This document shows, in pieces, positions 32,041-44,190 of a DNA stretch of 64,000 nucleotides; the stretch's first letter is position 1, and every line of letters begins with the position of its first letter. The position numbers were made by a program, and so were the translations under genes. Under the pieces are notes generated by a model. It saw only the letters and a list, made by a program, of their open reading frames with translations, was not told the origin of the DNA and ran no database searches. The DNA lies in contig JAFRNC010000005.1 of assembly GCA_017430365.1 (NCBI GenBank), positions 62,001 through 126,000 on the forward strand. The letters run 5' to 3'. This DNA is from Bacteroidales bacterium. Lineage in GTDB: Bacteria > Bacteroidota > Bacteroidia > Bacteroidales > UBA932.

Positions 32041-33279
32041 TTATTCGTCTCTCATGGCATCGACCGGTTTGATCTTCATGGCCCGCAGGGCAGGCGCCAG
32101 TCCGGCCAGCACGCCCAGCACGCTCAGCAGCAGCGCCGAAATTATGGCCGTCCAGAAACTGATCTGGAATACCGCCTGGTGCTTGGCAATCGCCTCCACG
32201 ACATTGAGTATCAGGACCGAAAACACTATGCCTGCACTGCCTGCGGCAAGGGTAAGCGCCACGCTCTCCCATATGATCTGCGAAAGGATGTCGCGCGGCA
32301 CTGCGCCGATGGCCCTGCGTATGCCTATCTCCACGGTCCGCTCGCGAACCGTTACCATCATGATGTTGCTCACGCCCACCGCGCCGGCCAGCAGTGTGCC
32401 GATGCCCACAAGCCAGATCAGGAAGTTCACGCCCCGGAACAGCCTGTCGATGATGCCGAATATCTGTTCGGTATTGATGAGCGGCATCGCTATGGTGTCG
32501 GTCGGGTCGAACTGGTGCTCGCGTGCCATTATGCTCCGTATCCGACTCTCCAGCGAACTCATCTTAACGCCTGGCTTGCCTGACATGCAGATAAGGTCGA
32601 CATTCTGTCCGCGATGATAGAGCTGTGCGGCCAGGGAGTAAGGGACAAGCACGGCATCGGACGACTGGCCTTCGATGCTCATATTGCCGGCAGAAACGTC
32701 CACGCCTATCACTTGCAGGAAGACAGAACCCACCTGGATGTATTCACCGCACGGGTTTCCTCCCTGCGGGAAGAGGTCGTTGTAAATGCGCTTCCCCAGC
32801 ACACAGACCTTGCGGACCTGTTCCACGTCCGCGTCGCTGATGGTGCGGCCGTACTTGAGGATCGGTGCCTCGATCTTGTCATAGTCGCCGGCAACGCCCT
32901 TCACGTTGGGCGAGGCATGGTTTCCATGATAATAGGCGTTCTGGCTCCACATGCTTACGATCGGGGCCACGACGTCCAGTTCGGGGACCAGGGCTTTCAG
33001 GCGCAGCACGTCACGGGAGGTCATGCTCCAGTAGCGGCCTTCCTTCATTCCCTTGTAAGGCTTCGAGGTATTGGAAGAGATCATCACCATCGTGTTGGTG
33101 GCGAATCCCTCGAAATTCATCGAAAGCATCTGCTTGAGACCCTGGCCGCCGCCGACCAGGAACAGAAGCATGAAGAGGCCCCAGAAGATGCCGAAGCCGG
33201 TGAGGATCGTCCGCCGTTTGTTGCGGAAGAGCGAATCGCCGATCTCGCGGAAAGTGTCTATGTCCAGGCGGTGTCTCAT
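32041..33279 (-). CDS. MacB-like ABC transporter permease (second)
   Basis: A 412-residue FtsX/MacB-type permease: N-terminal membrane helix (RTILTGFGIFWGLFMLLFLVGGGQG), a large periplasmic domain (about 45-280) and three C-terminal helices with GVSNIMMVTVRERTVEIGIRRAIGAVPRDI, the family signature. It is similar to the adjacent permease at 33279, with which it overlaps by one base, so the pump is probably a heterodimer. It works by mechanotransmission rather than transport through the membrane. Confidence 0.92.
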   Translation of the reverse strand: MRHRLDIDTFREIGDSLFRNKRRTILTGFGIFWGLFMLLFLVGGGQGLKQMLSMNFEGFATNTMVMISSNTSKPYKGMKEGRYWSMTSRDVLRLKALVPELDVVAPIVSMWSQNAYYHGNHASPNVKGVAGDYDKIEAPILKYGRTISDADVEQVRKVCVLGKRIYNDLFPQGGNPCGEYIQVGSVFLQVIGVDVSAGNMSIEGQSSDAVLVPYSLAAQLYHRGQNVDLICMSGKPGVKMSSLESRIRSIMAREHQFDPTDTIAMPLINTEQIFGIIDRLFRGVNFLIWLVGIGTLLAGAVGVSNIMMVTVRERTVEIGIRRAIGAVPRDILSQIIWESVALTLAAGSAGIVFSVLILNVVEAIAKHQAVFQISFWTAIISALLLSVLGVLAGLAPALRAMKIKPVDAMRDE

Positions 33280-34553
33280 TATTCTGCCCTCAGCGCTTCG
33301 ATGGGTTTGACTTTGGCGGCCTTCATGGCCGGGAAGATGCCGGCTATGGTGCCGGCTATGATCAGGACGACGGTGGCGCCTATCGCAGTACTCAGGCCGA
33401 CCGTCGGATTGTCGAGCATCTTGAAACTTTCGCCGAAGATTTCCACTTTCGACTGCCCGACGGTCAGGTCGAGGATCTGGCAGGCAATCATGCCCAGCAG
33501 CATTCCGATGTAGCCGAAGAAAGCCGTGATCAGCACGCTTTCCGTGACAATCAGTTTAAGGATGCTGCCCGGGCGGGCGCCGAGCGCCTTGCGTATGCCG
33601 AATTCGTGGGTCCGTTCCTTCACGGTGATCAGCATGATGTTGCTCACGCCCACGATGCCGCTCACCAGCGTGAACAGGCCGATGATCCACAGGGCAGTCA
33701 GCAGCAGCGACCGTCCTTTCTCCATCTGGATGCTCTGAGTGAAGCGGTTCCAGATCCAGAACGCGCTCCTGTCGTCGGGTGCAACCCGGTGCGCCGCATT
33801 CAGGGATGCGCGTATATCGTCTTCAAAAGCCTGGGCTTCGGCTTCGGTTTCCAGGCCGTGGAACGAAACGTTGAGTTCGTCAATACGGTTGCCCAGGCTG
33901 AACATATACTTGTAAGTGGAATAAGGAACGTATACGGCGCGGTCGTCCTCGTTCTCGGCGCCATGGCGGATGCCGACGATGACGAAGGAGAGATTTCCCA
34001 CTTTGATCCGTTTGCCCAGAAGCCGCTCGTAATCCGTGCCGCCGGAGAGGAAATTCCTGGCGTGCAGATGCGAGATCACGGCCACCTTCCGCCTGGAGCT
34101 CATATCTTTTTCGTTGATGAAGCGGCCGGCATGCATCTGGATCCGGTCGATCTTTTCGGCATCCGGCATGCAGCCGTTCAGTACGATATTGCGGAAATAG
34201 CGACGGCCATAGGTCATCGTGTAGCCACCCTGGGACGCCTGCGTGGAAACCTTTTCCACGTGATCGGCGAAAGCGGGCTGGCGCAGCATCTCGATGTCCT
34301 GATCGGTCATCCGGATGCGTCGGCCCTGCTTCAGGCCGTCATAGGGCTTGGAAGTCACGCCGGGAAAAACATTCATCGTATTGGCTGCGAAATCGCCGGC
34401 ATCGCCCATGAACGCGTTCAGCAGACCGTTACCTGCGCCGAGCAGTACGATCAGCATGAAGATGCCCCATGCCACGGCAAGACCCGTCAGGCAGGTGCGC
34501 ACCTTGTTGCGCCGTATGGACTCCCAGATTTCGATGAATAGGTCGCGCATCAC
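33279..34553 (-). CDS. MacB-like ABC transporter permease (first)
   Basis: A 424-residue permease with the same layout as its neighbour: N-terminal helix (RTCLTGLAVAWGIFMLIVLLGAGNG), MacB periplasmic domain, and three C-terminal helices around GVSNIMLITVKERTHEFGIRKALGARPGSI. The two permeases share sequence along their whole length and likely arose by duplication. It lies 6 bp after the ATPase gene in the same operon. Confidence 0.92.
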   Translation of the reverse strand: MMRDLFIEIWESIRRNKVRTCLTGLAVAWGIFMLIVLLGAGNGLLNAFMGDAGDFAANTMNVFPGVTSKPYDGLKQGRRIRMTDQDIEMLRQPAFADHVEKVSTQASQGGYTMTYGRRYFRNIVLNGCMPDAEKIDRIQMHAGRFINEKDMSSRRKVAVISHLHARNFLSGGTDYERLLGKRIKVGNLSFVIVGIRHGAENEDDRAVYVPYSTYKYMFSLGNRIDELNVSFHGLETEAEAQAFEDDIRASLNAAHRVAPDDRSAFWIWNRFTQSIQMEKGRSLLLTALWIIGLFTLVSGIVGVSNIMLITVKERTHEFGIRKALGARPGSILKLIVTESVLITAFFGYIGMLLGMIACQILDLTVGQSKVEIFGESFKMLDNPTVGLSTAIGATVVLIIAGTIAGIFPAMKAAKVKPIEALRAE

Positions 34554-34559
34554 TGTTCC

Positions 34560-35282
34560 TTATTTCATTATGGTATCGGCGCCGAACACCGAGCTGTGGT
34601 GCTGGCGGTTGTCTTCAATCCTTTCAATGAGGCCGTCCTTGATGTGGACGATTTTGTCGGCGCAGTTGGCCACGCCGCTCTCGTGGGTTACCACGATGAT
34701 GGTCACTCCGTCTTCGCGGTTGAGACGGGTCAGCAGGTCCATGACCTCGACCGAGGTTTTGGAATCGAGGGCGCCTGTCGGCTCGTCGGCAAGTATGATC
34801 TCGGGGTGGGTGATAAGGGCGCGGGCGATGGCCACGCGCTGCTTCTGGCCACCTGACATCTCGTTGGGATAGTGGGAAGCCCAGTCGGTGAGCCCCATCT
34901 TCTCGAGGTAGGCCATCGCCGTTTCGTGACGGCGATGACGGCCTACCCCCTGATAGAACAAAGGGAGTTCAACATTCTCGACAGCGGTCTTGAAACCGAT
35001 CAGGTTGAAACTCTGGAACACGAAACCTATCATCTCGTTCCTGTAGGTGGCGCTCTCCCGCTCGCTGAGGTTCTTGATCAGCCTGCCCGCAAGGTGATAT
35101 TCACCTTCGTCATAATTGTCGAGGATGCCCAGAATGTTGAGCAGGGTCGACTTGCCCGATCCGGAAGCGCCCATTATCGACACGAATTCCCCCTTCGCAA
35201 TCTCCAGGTCGATACCCTTGAGAACGTGAAGCGGCTGCCCGTTGTCGTAAGTCTTGTGGACTCCCTTGAGTTCGATTAACAT
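34560..35282 (-). CDS. ABC transporter ATP-binding protein, MacB/LolD type
   Basis: A 240-residue ATPase: Walker A GASGSGKST, Q-loop FVFQSFNL, signature MSGGQKQR, Walker B ILADEPTGALD and H-loop VVTHE. It energises the two FtsX-like permeases encoded next. The ATG at 35282 begins MLIELKGVHKTYDNG, the normal family start; further upstream in-frame codons overlap the promoter. First gene of an eight-gene minus-strand operon. Confidence 0.95.
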   Translation of the reverse strand: MLIELKGVHKTYDNGQPLHVLKGIDLEIAKGEFVSIMGASGSGKSTLLNILGILDNYDEGEYHLAGRLIKNLSERESATYRNEMIGFVFQSFNLIGFKTAVENVELPLFYQGVGRHRRHETAMAYLEKMGLTDWASHYPNEMSGGQKQRVAIARALITHPEIILADEPTGALDSKTSVEVMDLLTRLNREDGVTIIVVTHESGVANCADKIVHIKDGLIERIEDNRQHHSSVFGADTIMK

Positions 35283-35304
35283 ACTGTGTTTAGTTTTGAC
35301 ATTG

Positions 35305-35312
35305 CAAAGATA
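35305..35312 (-). promoter_or_regulatory. -7 box TATCTTTG for the efflux-PadR-PspC operon
   Basis: Minus-strand match, 22 bp before the ATPase ATG, in an AT-rich divergent region shared with the GH2 gene. A PadR operator may lie here, but no clear dyad was picked out. Confidence 0.65.
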
Positions 35313-35374
35313 TATAAATATTTCAGTACCTTGTATCACAAAATACCAAAATTTTGAAAATATTTTATGTTTGA

Positions 35375-38680
<3,306 letters not shown>

Positions 38681-38723
38681 CTGCCTGCCGGGACTGGCCG
38701 AAAGAGGGTAACGAAAATCTTGC

Positions 38724-38731
38724 TATCTTTG
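38724..38731 (+). promoter_or_regulatory. -7 box TATCTTTG for lepA
   Basis: Match to TAnnTTTG, 29 bp before the lepA ATG. Confidence 0.65.
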
Positions 38732-38760
38732 CATTTCACTCCTGAGCGACAACTACGCGC

Positions 38761-40548
38761 ATGAAGAATATCCGGAATTTCTGCATAATAGCCCACATCG
38801 ATCACGGCAAGAGCACCCTGGCCGACCGCATGCTCGAACGCACCCACACGCTTGACCAGCGGGAGATGGAGAACCAGGTCCTGGACTCCATGGATCTGGA
38901 GCGCGAGAAAGGCATCACCATCAAGAGCCACGCCATCCAGATGGAATACAGCCGGGGCGGCGAGAAGTACCTCCTCAACCTGATCGACACTCCCGGCCAC
39001 GTAGACTTCTCCTACGAGGTTTCACGCGCCATCGCTTCATGCGAAGGGGCCCTGCTGGTTGTCGACGCCACCCAGGGCATCCAGGCACAGACCATATCCA
39101 ACCTTTACCTCGCCATAGAGCATGACCTGGAAATAGTTCCGGTGCTCAACAAGATAGACATGGATGCTGCAATGGTCGACGTGGTCCGCGACCAGGTTGT
39201 GGATCTGCTGGGCTGCGACCCCGAAGACGTGCTGCTGGCCTCGGCCCGTACGGGAGAGGGGGTGGATGCGATACTCGATGCCATAGTCGACCGGATTCCA
39301 GCGCCCCAGGGCGACCCCGAAGCTCCGCTCCAGGCGTTGATCTTCGACTCCGTATTCAATTCGTTCCGCGGCATCATCGCATACTTCAAGGTGAAGAACG
39401 GTTCGATCCGCACAGGTGACAAGGTGAAATTCGTCAACACGGGCAAGGAATACACGGCCGATGAGGTGGGGGTACTTAAAATGAAACTCTGCCCTACTGG
39501 AGAGATTCCGTGCGGTTCGGTGGGCTATATCATCTCCGGCATAAAGACTGCCGTCGAGGTGAAAGTGGGCGACACCATCACCCATGTCGCAAACCCCTGC
39601 AAGGAAGCCATTGCCGGTTTCGAGGACGTGAAGCCGATGCTGTACGCCGGCATGTTCCCCGTCACGGCCGACCAGTACGAGGACCTGAGGGCATCGCTCG
39701 AGAAATTCCAGCTCAACGACGCCTCACTCGTATTCGAGCCCGAGAGTTCCCTTGCACTCGGCTTCGGATTCCGTTGCGGCTTCCTCGGCCTGCTCCACAT
39801 GGAGATAGTGCAGGAACGACTGTTCCGCGAATTCGACATGGACGTGGTGACAACCGTCCCGAACGTATCCTATAAGGTCTATACTACCCAGGGACAGGTG
39901 GTCGACGTACACAACCCTTCGGGCCTTCCCGCCCCGACGCTCATCGACCACATCGAGGAACCTTTCATACAGGCACAGGTCATCAGCAAGAGCGAGTTCT
40001 ACGGCCCTATCATGAAGCTCTGCCTGGACAAGCGCGGCATACTCAAGAGCGAACACTACCTGACGGCCGACCGCGTGGAACTGACCTACGAGATGCCCCT
40101 TTCAGAGATCGTATTCGATTTCTACGACAAACTCAAGAGCATTTCCAAGGGATACGCCTCGTTCGACTACCACGTCATCGGTTTCCGTCCGGCGAAACTC
40201 GTGAAACTCGACATCCTGCTCAACGGCGAGCCCGCCGACGCCCTCTCGACGCTTATCCACCAGGACCACGCATATGAGTTCGGACGCAAGATCTGCGAGA
40301 AACTGAAGGAGCTTATCCCGCGCCAGCAGTTCGACATCGCCATCCAGGCCGCCATCGGCGCCAAGATCATCGCACGCGAGACTGTCAGGCAGGTGCGCAA
40401 GGACGTTACCGCCAAATGCTACGGTGGCGACATCACCCGAAAGCGCAAACTTCTGGAAAAGCAGAAGCAGGGCAAGAAACGCATGCGCCAGATCGGCCAG
40501 GTGGAAGTGCCCCAGTCGGCCTTCATGGCTGTGCTTAAACTCGACTGA
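38761..40548 (+). CDS. lepA: Elongation factor 4 (LepA)
   Basis: A 595-residue translational GTPase that acts on stalled or mis-set ribosomes. G1 AHIDHGKST, switch [14 protein letters not shown]3 DTPGHVDF, G4 NKID, and the LepA-specific C-terminal domain ending [22 protein letters not shown] are all complete. Length is standard. Single gene; the second copy of the nested palindrome lies about 100 bp past its stop, between it and the convergent Spy-like gene. Confidence 0.97.
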   Translation: MKNIRNFCIIAHIDHGKSTLADRMLERTHTLDQREMENQVLDSMDLEREKGITIKSHAIQMEYSRGGEKYLLNLIDTPGHVDFSYEVSRAIASCEGALLVVDATQGIQAQTISNLYLAIEHDLEIVPVLNKIDMDAAMVDVVRDQVVDLLGCDPEDVLLASARTGEGVDAILDAIVDRIPAPQGDPEAPLQALIFDSVFNSFRGIIAYFKVKNGSIRTGDKVKFVNTGKEYTADEVGVLKMKLCPTGEIPCGSVGYIISGIKTAVEVKVGDTITHVANPCKEAIAGFEDVKPMLYAGMFPVTADQYEDLRASLEKFQLNDASLVFEPESSLALGFGFRCGFLGLLHMEIVQERLFREFDMDVVTTVPNVSYKVYTTQGQVVDVHNPSGLPAPTLIDHIEEPFIQAQVISKSEFYGPIMKLCLDKRGILKSEHYLTADRVELTYEMPLSEIVFDFYDKLKSISKGYASFDYHVIGFRPAKLVKLDILLNGEPADALSTLIHQDHAYEFGRKICEKLKELIPRQQFDIAIQAAIGAKIIARETVRQVRKDVTAKCYGGDITRKRKLLEKQKQGKKRMRQIGQVEVPQSAFMAVLKLD

Positions 40549-40644
40549 CAAGCCTGCGGCTGGCTAACCTGCTGCCGACAGACCTGCGGCGCCGTTTTTC
40601 GCCGCACCATTCTTCCGCCGCGCCATTTTTCCGCCGCGCCATTT

Positions 40645-40760
40645 TTCCGCTGCAACGGACGCAACTGTGGTTCAGCGACTTATGCAAAGTGATCCCCCTC
40701 GTTTTGAGGGGGATCACTTTGCATAAATACCTGTCAGTCAATTGTGTCCGTTGCAGCGAA
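40645..40760. repeat. Nested palindrome repeat, copy 2 of 4
   Basis: Outer arm TTCCGCTGCAACGGACGCAA (40645-40664) and its complement with one change (40742-40760); inner perfect 20-bp stem TATGCAAAGTGATCCCCCTC (40681-40700) with 40706-40725, loop GTTTT. Just before it, CGCCGCGCCATTTTTC is repeated in tandem (about 40610-40650). Between convergent lepA and the Spy-like gene, so it follows two gene ends. Confidence 0.95.
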
Positions 40761-40769
40761 AAAAACAGG

Positions 40770-41252
40770 TCAATGACCCTGGGGAGGCCTCGGCTGGGAG
40801 TGTTTCCGCAGATTGTTGATCATCTTCTGCTGGAATGCCTCTTCAGCCTGGTAGAGCTTGGCCACTTTGCGGATGGGCAGCACCTTCTTGAATTTGGGAT
40901 ACCACTCCGAGAGCACCGAATTCGCCTTGTTCGATGCGGCGATATACTCTTCAACCTTGGTTTCCAGTTCTTTTTCAGAAAGGGCGTCGGCTTTCTTGCC
41001 GCGGAACTCTGCGAAAGCCATCATCATCTTCCTGTGCGATTCCTGGGCTTCCTTCCAGCACTGATTGTAGACGGGCCAGAAAACCTGGGCCTCCTCGGGA
41101 GTGAGATCGAGTTCCGAAGTTATGAAAGCGATTTTTTCAGCCTGGATCCTGTCGAACTCTTTCTTACGGCCGGATTCATCGGACTTCTGAGGTTGGGCGA
41201 AAAGCAGGGCCGCCGAGAAAAGACAGACGGCCAAAGTAATCATTCTCTTCAT
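40770..41252 (-). CDS. Spy/CpxP-like periplasmic protein
   Basis: A 160-residue exported helical protein: signal peptide ending LLFAQ, then a charged helical region (about 30-150) with EKIAFITSELDLTPEEAQVFWPVYNQCWKEAQ, the LTxEQ-like pattern of Spy/CpxP and of periplasmic sensors that pair with ECF sigma factors. The ATG at 41252 is preferred; a TTG two codons upstream overlaps the previous stop. It is the last gene of the transketolase-sigma-anti-sigma run and is probably the periplasmic partner of that system. Confidence 0.82.
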   Translation of the reverse strand: MKRMITLAVCLFSAALLFAQPQKSDESGRKKEFDRIQAEKIAFITSELDLTPEEAQVFWPVYNQCWKEAQESHRKMMMAFAEFRGKKADALSEKELETKVEEYIAASNKANSVLSEWYPKFKKVLPIRKVAKLYQAEEAFQQKMINNLRKHSQPRPPQGH

Positions 41253-41254
41253 TT

Positions 41255-41707
41255 TCAATACAGTTGGGCGTAGATGTCAGCCAGGTCGGCAAAACTCAGG
41301 GAAGAAGCGAGATAGTCGACCAGAGTCTCTTCGTCGATCTCTTCGGGTTCCTCGGCCTGTCCTTCCATCTGGTAATAATTAATGAGGGATGAAGGTTTGA
41401 TGAACTGTTCTTCAACGGTGGCGTATCCTTCCGCACCGGTCGAAGCACCCCTGTCAAGGGTATGGGTGAGGGAAAGGACGCCGTATCCCATTCCGAATAT
41501 GAGTGCGAACATCGCAGCGAGCGTAAGCGCCGGTTTCAGTACCGACCAAATGGGGCGGCGACGCTCCGAAGGGGCGGCCTCCTCCTGCGCTATGCGCTGC
41601 ATCAGCCGGTCCTCAAAGGAGTCGATATAGCCCTCGGGCATGCGGAAAGGATTGTCCGCACGTCCGGCTTCGGTCAACGGCTCGAAATGTTCATCAAATT
41701 CTTTCAT
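41255..41707 (-). CDS. Putative anti-sigma factor (single membrane helix)
   Basis: A 150-residue protein: cytoplasmic N-terminal half (about 1-55, including PFRMPEGYIDSFEDRLMQRI), one membrane segment (about 57-80, LTLAAMFALIFGMGYGVLSL) and an acidic C-terminal region (about 110-150). The MPEGYFxxFxxRV-like block is common in Bacteroidales proteins encoded next to ECF sigma factors. The assignment rests on position between the sigma gene and the Spy-like gene and on topology, not on a recognised anti-sigma domain. Confidence 0.7.
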   Translation of the reverse strand: MKEFDEHFEPLTEAGRADNPFRMPEGYIDSFEDRLMQRIAQEEAAPSERRRPIWSVLKPALTLAAMFALIFGMGYGVLSLTHTLDRGASTGAEGYATVEEQFIKPSSLINYYQMEGQAEEPEEIDEETLVDYLASSLSFADLADIYAQLY

Positions 41708-41748
41708 ACGCTTCTTAGACTGTCAGACTTATCAAAAGTTTAATATCA

Positions 41749-42285
41749 CTATTCAGCATCCATCTCTTCTTTTACCCAGGCCTTGACTTTTTCGTACGCA
41801 TGGTGATAGGATGCCTTAAGGGCGCCTTCGGAAGTTTCGAGCACCGCGGCGATCTTTTCGTAGGGCATCTCCTCGAAATAGCGGAGGTTGAAAACGGCCT
41901 TCTGCTTCGGAGGGAGCTTGGCTATCGCCTTGTAAAGGGCTGTCTGGAGTTTGTTCCCGTCAAACCAGGAGTCGGAGGAAAGGCGGTCGGCCGCATCAAG
42001 TCCCGTATATTCCCCCCTTGTCTGCTGACGGGAGAGGAACGACAGGGTCTCGTTGGTGGCGATGCGGTAGAGCCAGGTATAGAGCTGGGCGTCGCCCCTG
42101 AATCCGTCGAGAGAACGCCATGCCTTGAGGAAAGTGTTCTGGAGACAGTCGTCGGCATCATCATGGTCCAGGACCATGCGCCTGATGTGCCAGTAGAGCC
42201 TTTCCTTATAGTTTTGCACGAGAAGGCGGAACGCCTCATGGCGTCCGCCTTTCCTGTAAAGCGCAAGTATCTCCCGGTCTGTCAT
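41749..42285 (-). CDS. ECF-type RNA polymerase sigma factor
   Basis: A 178-residue sigma-70 family protein with only regions 2 and 4. Region 2: VQNYKERLYWHIRRMVLDHDDADDCLQNTFLKAW and YTWLYRIATNETLSFL. Region 4: LPPKQKAVFNLRYFEEMPYEKIAAVLETSEGALKASYHHAYEKVK. It overlaps the stop of the transketolase C-subunit gene as TGATG, so its translation is coupled to a central metabolic gene. The next gene is a putative membrane anti-sigma factor. Its regulon cannot be read from this window. Confidence 0.93.
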   Translation of the reverse strand: MTDREILALYRKGGRHEAFRLLVQNYKERLYWHIRRMVLDHDDADDCLQNTFLKAWRSLDGFRGDAQLYTWLYRIATNETLSFLSRQQTRGEYTGLDAADRLSSDSWFDGNKLQTALYKAIAKLPPKQKAVFNLRYFEEMPYEKIAAVLETSEGALKASYHHAYEKVKAWVKEEMDAE

Positions 42286-43226
42286 CAGAATGACAGCGCA
42301 GCCTCGACAATGTGTGCCGCGTCGAGTCCGTATGCAGCCATCAATTCAGCGGGTTTTCCGCTCTGTCCGAACTTGTCGTCGATGGCCACGAACCGCATGG
42401 GTGTCGGGCATGCCGTCGCAAGGACTCCTGCAATAACCTCGCCAAGTCCTCCTGCGATCAGGTGCTCCTCGGCGACTACCACCTTACCGGTCTTGCGTGC
42501 GGAAGCAATGACTGCCTCCTTGTCAAGCGGCTTTATGGTCGCGATATCGATCAGGTCGACGCTCACCCCGCGGCTCTCCAGTTCCCTGGCGGCCTGTATG
42601 GATTCCCATACGAGATGTCCGGTGGCAATGATGGTCACGTCTGAGCCGTCGTTGAGTTTGATGGCCTTCCCTATCTCGAATTTCTGGTCGGCCGGCGTGA
42701 AGTTGGGCACGGACGGACGGCCGAAACGCAGGTAGACCGGACCCTTCCACTCCGCCGCCGCAATGGTTGCTGCTTTGGTCTGATTGTAGTCGCAGGGGTT
42801 GATGACCACCATTTCAGGGAGCATGCGCATCAGTCCGATGTCCTCGAGGGTCTGGTGGGTGGCACCGTCCTCGCCGAGCGTGATGCCTGCATGGGATGCT
42901 GCGATCTTGACGTTGGTCTTGGAATAGCATACCGCCTGGCGGATCTGGTCGAGCACTCGTGCAGTTGCGAAATTGGCGAAAGTGCCGATGAAGGGAATAT
43001 AACCGCCGACGGCAAGTCCGGCCGCCATTCCCACCATGTTGGCTTCGGCTATTCCCGCCTGGAAGAAGCGGTCGGGATGTGCGGCGGCAAAGGCGTCCAT
43101 CTTTAGCGAGCCCTTGAGGTCGGCCGTGAGCGCAACGACTTTCGGATTGGTGTTTCCCAATTCGGCGAGACCTGCGCCGAACCCGGAACGGGTATCTTTC
43201 TTACCGGTATCTACATATTCTTTCAT
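42285..43226 (-). CDS. Transketolase, C-terminal subunit
   Basis: A 313-residue subunit holding the pyrimidine-binding and C-terminal domains: MKEYVDTGKKDTRSGFGAGLAELG, FFQAGIAEANMVGMAAGLAVGGYIPFIGTFANF, the catalytic GITLGEDGATHQTLEDIGLMR histidine region, and the C-terminal domain with VVVAEEHLIAGGLGEVIAGVL. With the N-subunit it transfers two-carbon units in the pentose phosphate pathway. Starts 4 bp before the N-subunit stop and overlaps the sigma factor start by one base. Confidence 0.95.
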   Translation of the reverse strand: MKEYVDTGKKDTRSGFGAGLAELGNTNPKVVALTADLKGSLKMDAFAAAHPDRFFQAGIAEANMVGMAAGLAVGGYIPFIGTFANFATARVLDQIRQAVCYSKTNVKIAASHAGITLGEDGATHQTLEDIGLMRMLPEMVVINPCDYNQTKAATIAAAEWKGPVYLRFGRPSVPNFTPADQKFEIGKAIKLNDGSDVTIIATGHLVWESIQAARELESRGVSVDLIDIATIKPLDKEAVIASARKTGKVVVAEEHLIAGGLGEVIAGVLATACPTPMRFVAIDDKFGQSGKPAELMAAYGLDAAHIVEAALSF

Positions 43227-44068
43227 AAGGCAAAGTCTCCCATCGTTTCTTCAAGTTGTTTCATAGCTTCGGCGCACTGCTCCGCCGAAGGGTTCTTGCC
43301 GTGCCATTTGCAGGTACCGGCCATGAAATCCACCCCGTGGCCCATCTCGGTATGCCAGAGTATCATCACCGGATTGCCCAGGCCCTTGCGGTTCCTTGCC
43401 TCGGCGAAAGCTTTTTCGATGGCCGTGAAATTGTGGCCGTCGGCCTCGATCACGCTCCATCCGAAAGCCTCCCATTTGGTACGCAGGTTGCCCAGTCCGG
43501 CCACTTCCTCGGTGGTACCGTCAATCTGCTGATGGTTCCAGTCGGTCATCGCGACGAGATTGTCAACCTTGTTGTGGGCGGCCGCCATCGCAGCTTCCCA
43601 TATCTGTCCCTCCTCGCTTTCACCGTCACCTATGAGTACGTAAACCGTATTGGAGTCACCTGAGAGCCGTTTTGCAAGTGCGGCGCCGATGGCCACCGAA
43701 AGGCCCTGTCCCAGCGAGCCGGCGGCCTGGTTCACACCTGGAAGTCCTCTTTCAATTGAAGGATGGCCCTGGAGCCTGCTGCCGAAGCGCCTGAATGTCG
43801 CCAGCTCCTCTACCGGGAAATAGCCACGGCGGGCGAGCAGGCTGTAAAGCACGGGGGAGATGTGGCCCGCCGAGAGGAAGAACTGGTCGGTTCCCTCACC
43901 GCTGCGGCGCCACGTTTCCGGAGTGACGTTCATTTCTTTGAAAAACAGGTAAGTGAGCACATCCGTGGCACTCAGCGATCCGCCGGGATGACCCGATGCC
44001 GCGGCCGTGACCATACGCACGATGTCCCTCCGCACCTGCGAAGCGATTTGTTCAAGTGTGTATTCCAT
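43223..44068 (-). CDS. Transketolase, N-terminal subunit
   Basis: A 281-residue subunit with the TPP pyrophosphate site: VTAAASGHPGGSLSATDVLTYLFF, SAGHISPVLYSLLARRG, GSLGQGLSVAIGAALA and the TPP motif GDGESEEGQIWEAAMAAAHNKVDNLVAMTDWN. The split form is common in Bacteroidota and archaea. The ATG at 44068 fits the family start MEYTLEQIASQVRRDIVRM; in-frame codons upstream overlap the promoter. Upstream member of a five-gene operon with the sigma factor system. Confidence 0.95.
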   Translation of the reverse strand: MEYTLEQIASQVRRDIVRMVTAAASGHPGGSLSATDVLTYLFFKEMNVTPETWRRSGEGTDQFFLSAGHISPVLYSLLARRGYFPVEELATFRRFGSRLQGHPSIERGLPGVNQAAGSLGQGLSVAIGAALAKRLSGDSNTVYVLIGDGESEEGQIWEAAMAAAHNKVDNLVAMTDWNHQQIDGTTEEVAGLGNLRTKWEAFGWSVIEADGHNFTAIEKAFAEARNRKGLGNPVMILWHTEMGHGVDFMAGTCKWHGKNPSAEQCAEAMKQLEETMGDFAL

Positions 44069-44099
44069 AATGAAGAGAAATGTTTCGGTATACAGATAA

Positions 44100-44107
44100 C
44101 AAATATA
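44100..44107 (-). promoter_or_regulatory. -7 box TATATTTG for the transketolase-sigma operon
   Basis: Minus-strand match, 31 bp before the ATG at 44068. Confidence 0.62.
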
Positions 44108-44149
44108 CGAAACATCTCCCACTTGACCATTATATGAAAGTATTTTTAC

Positions 44150-44157
44150 TAACTTTG
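44150..44157 (+). promoter_or_regulatory. -7 box TAACTTTG for the GH3-rhamnose operon
   Basis: Match to TAnnTTTG, 33 bp before the ATG at 44191; no TTTG at the usual -33 distance. Confidence 0.6.
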
Positions 44158-44190
44158 AAAGCAAATGAAATCACTTCAAAAACAACCGAT

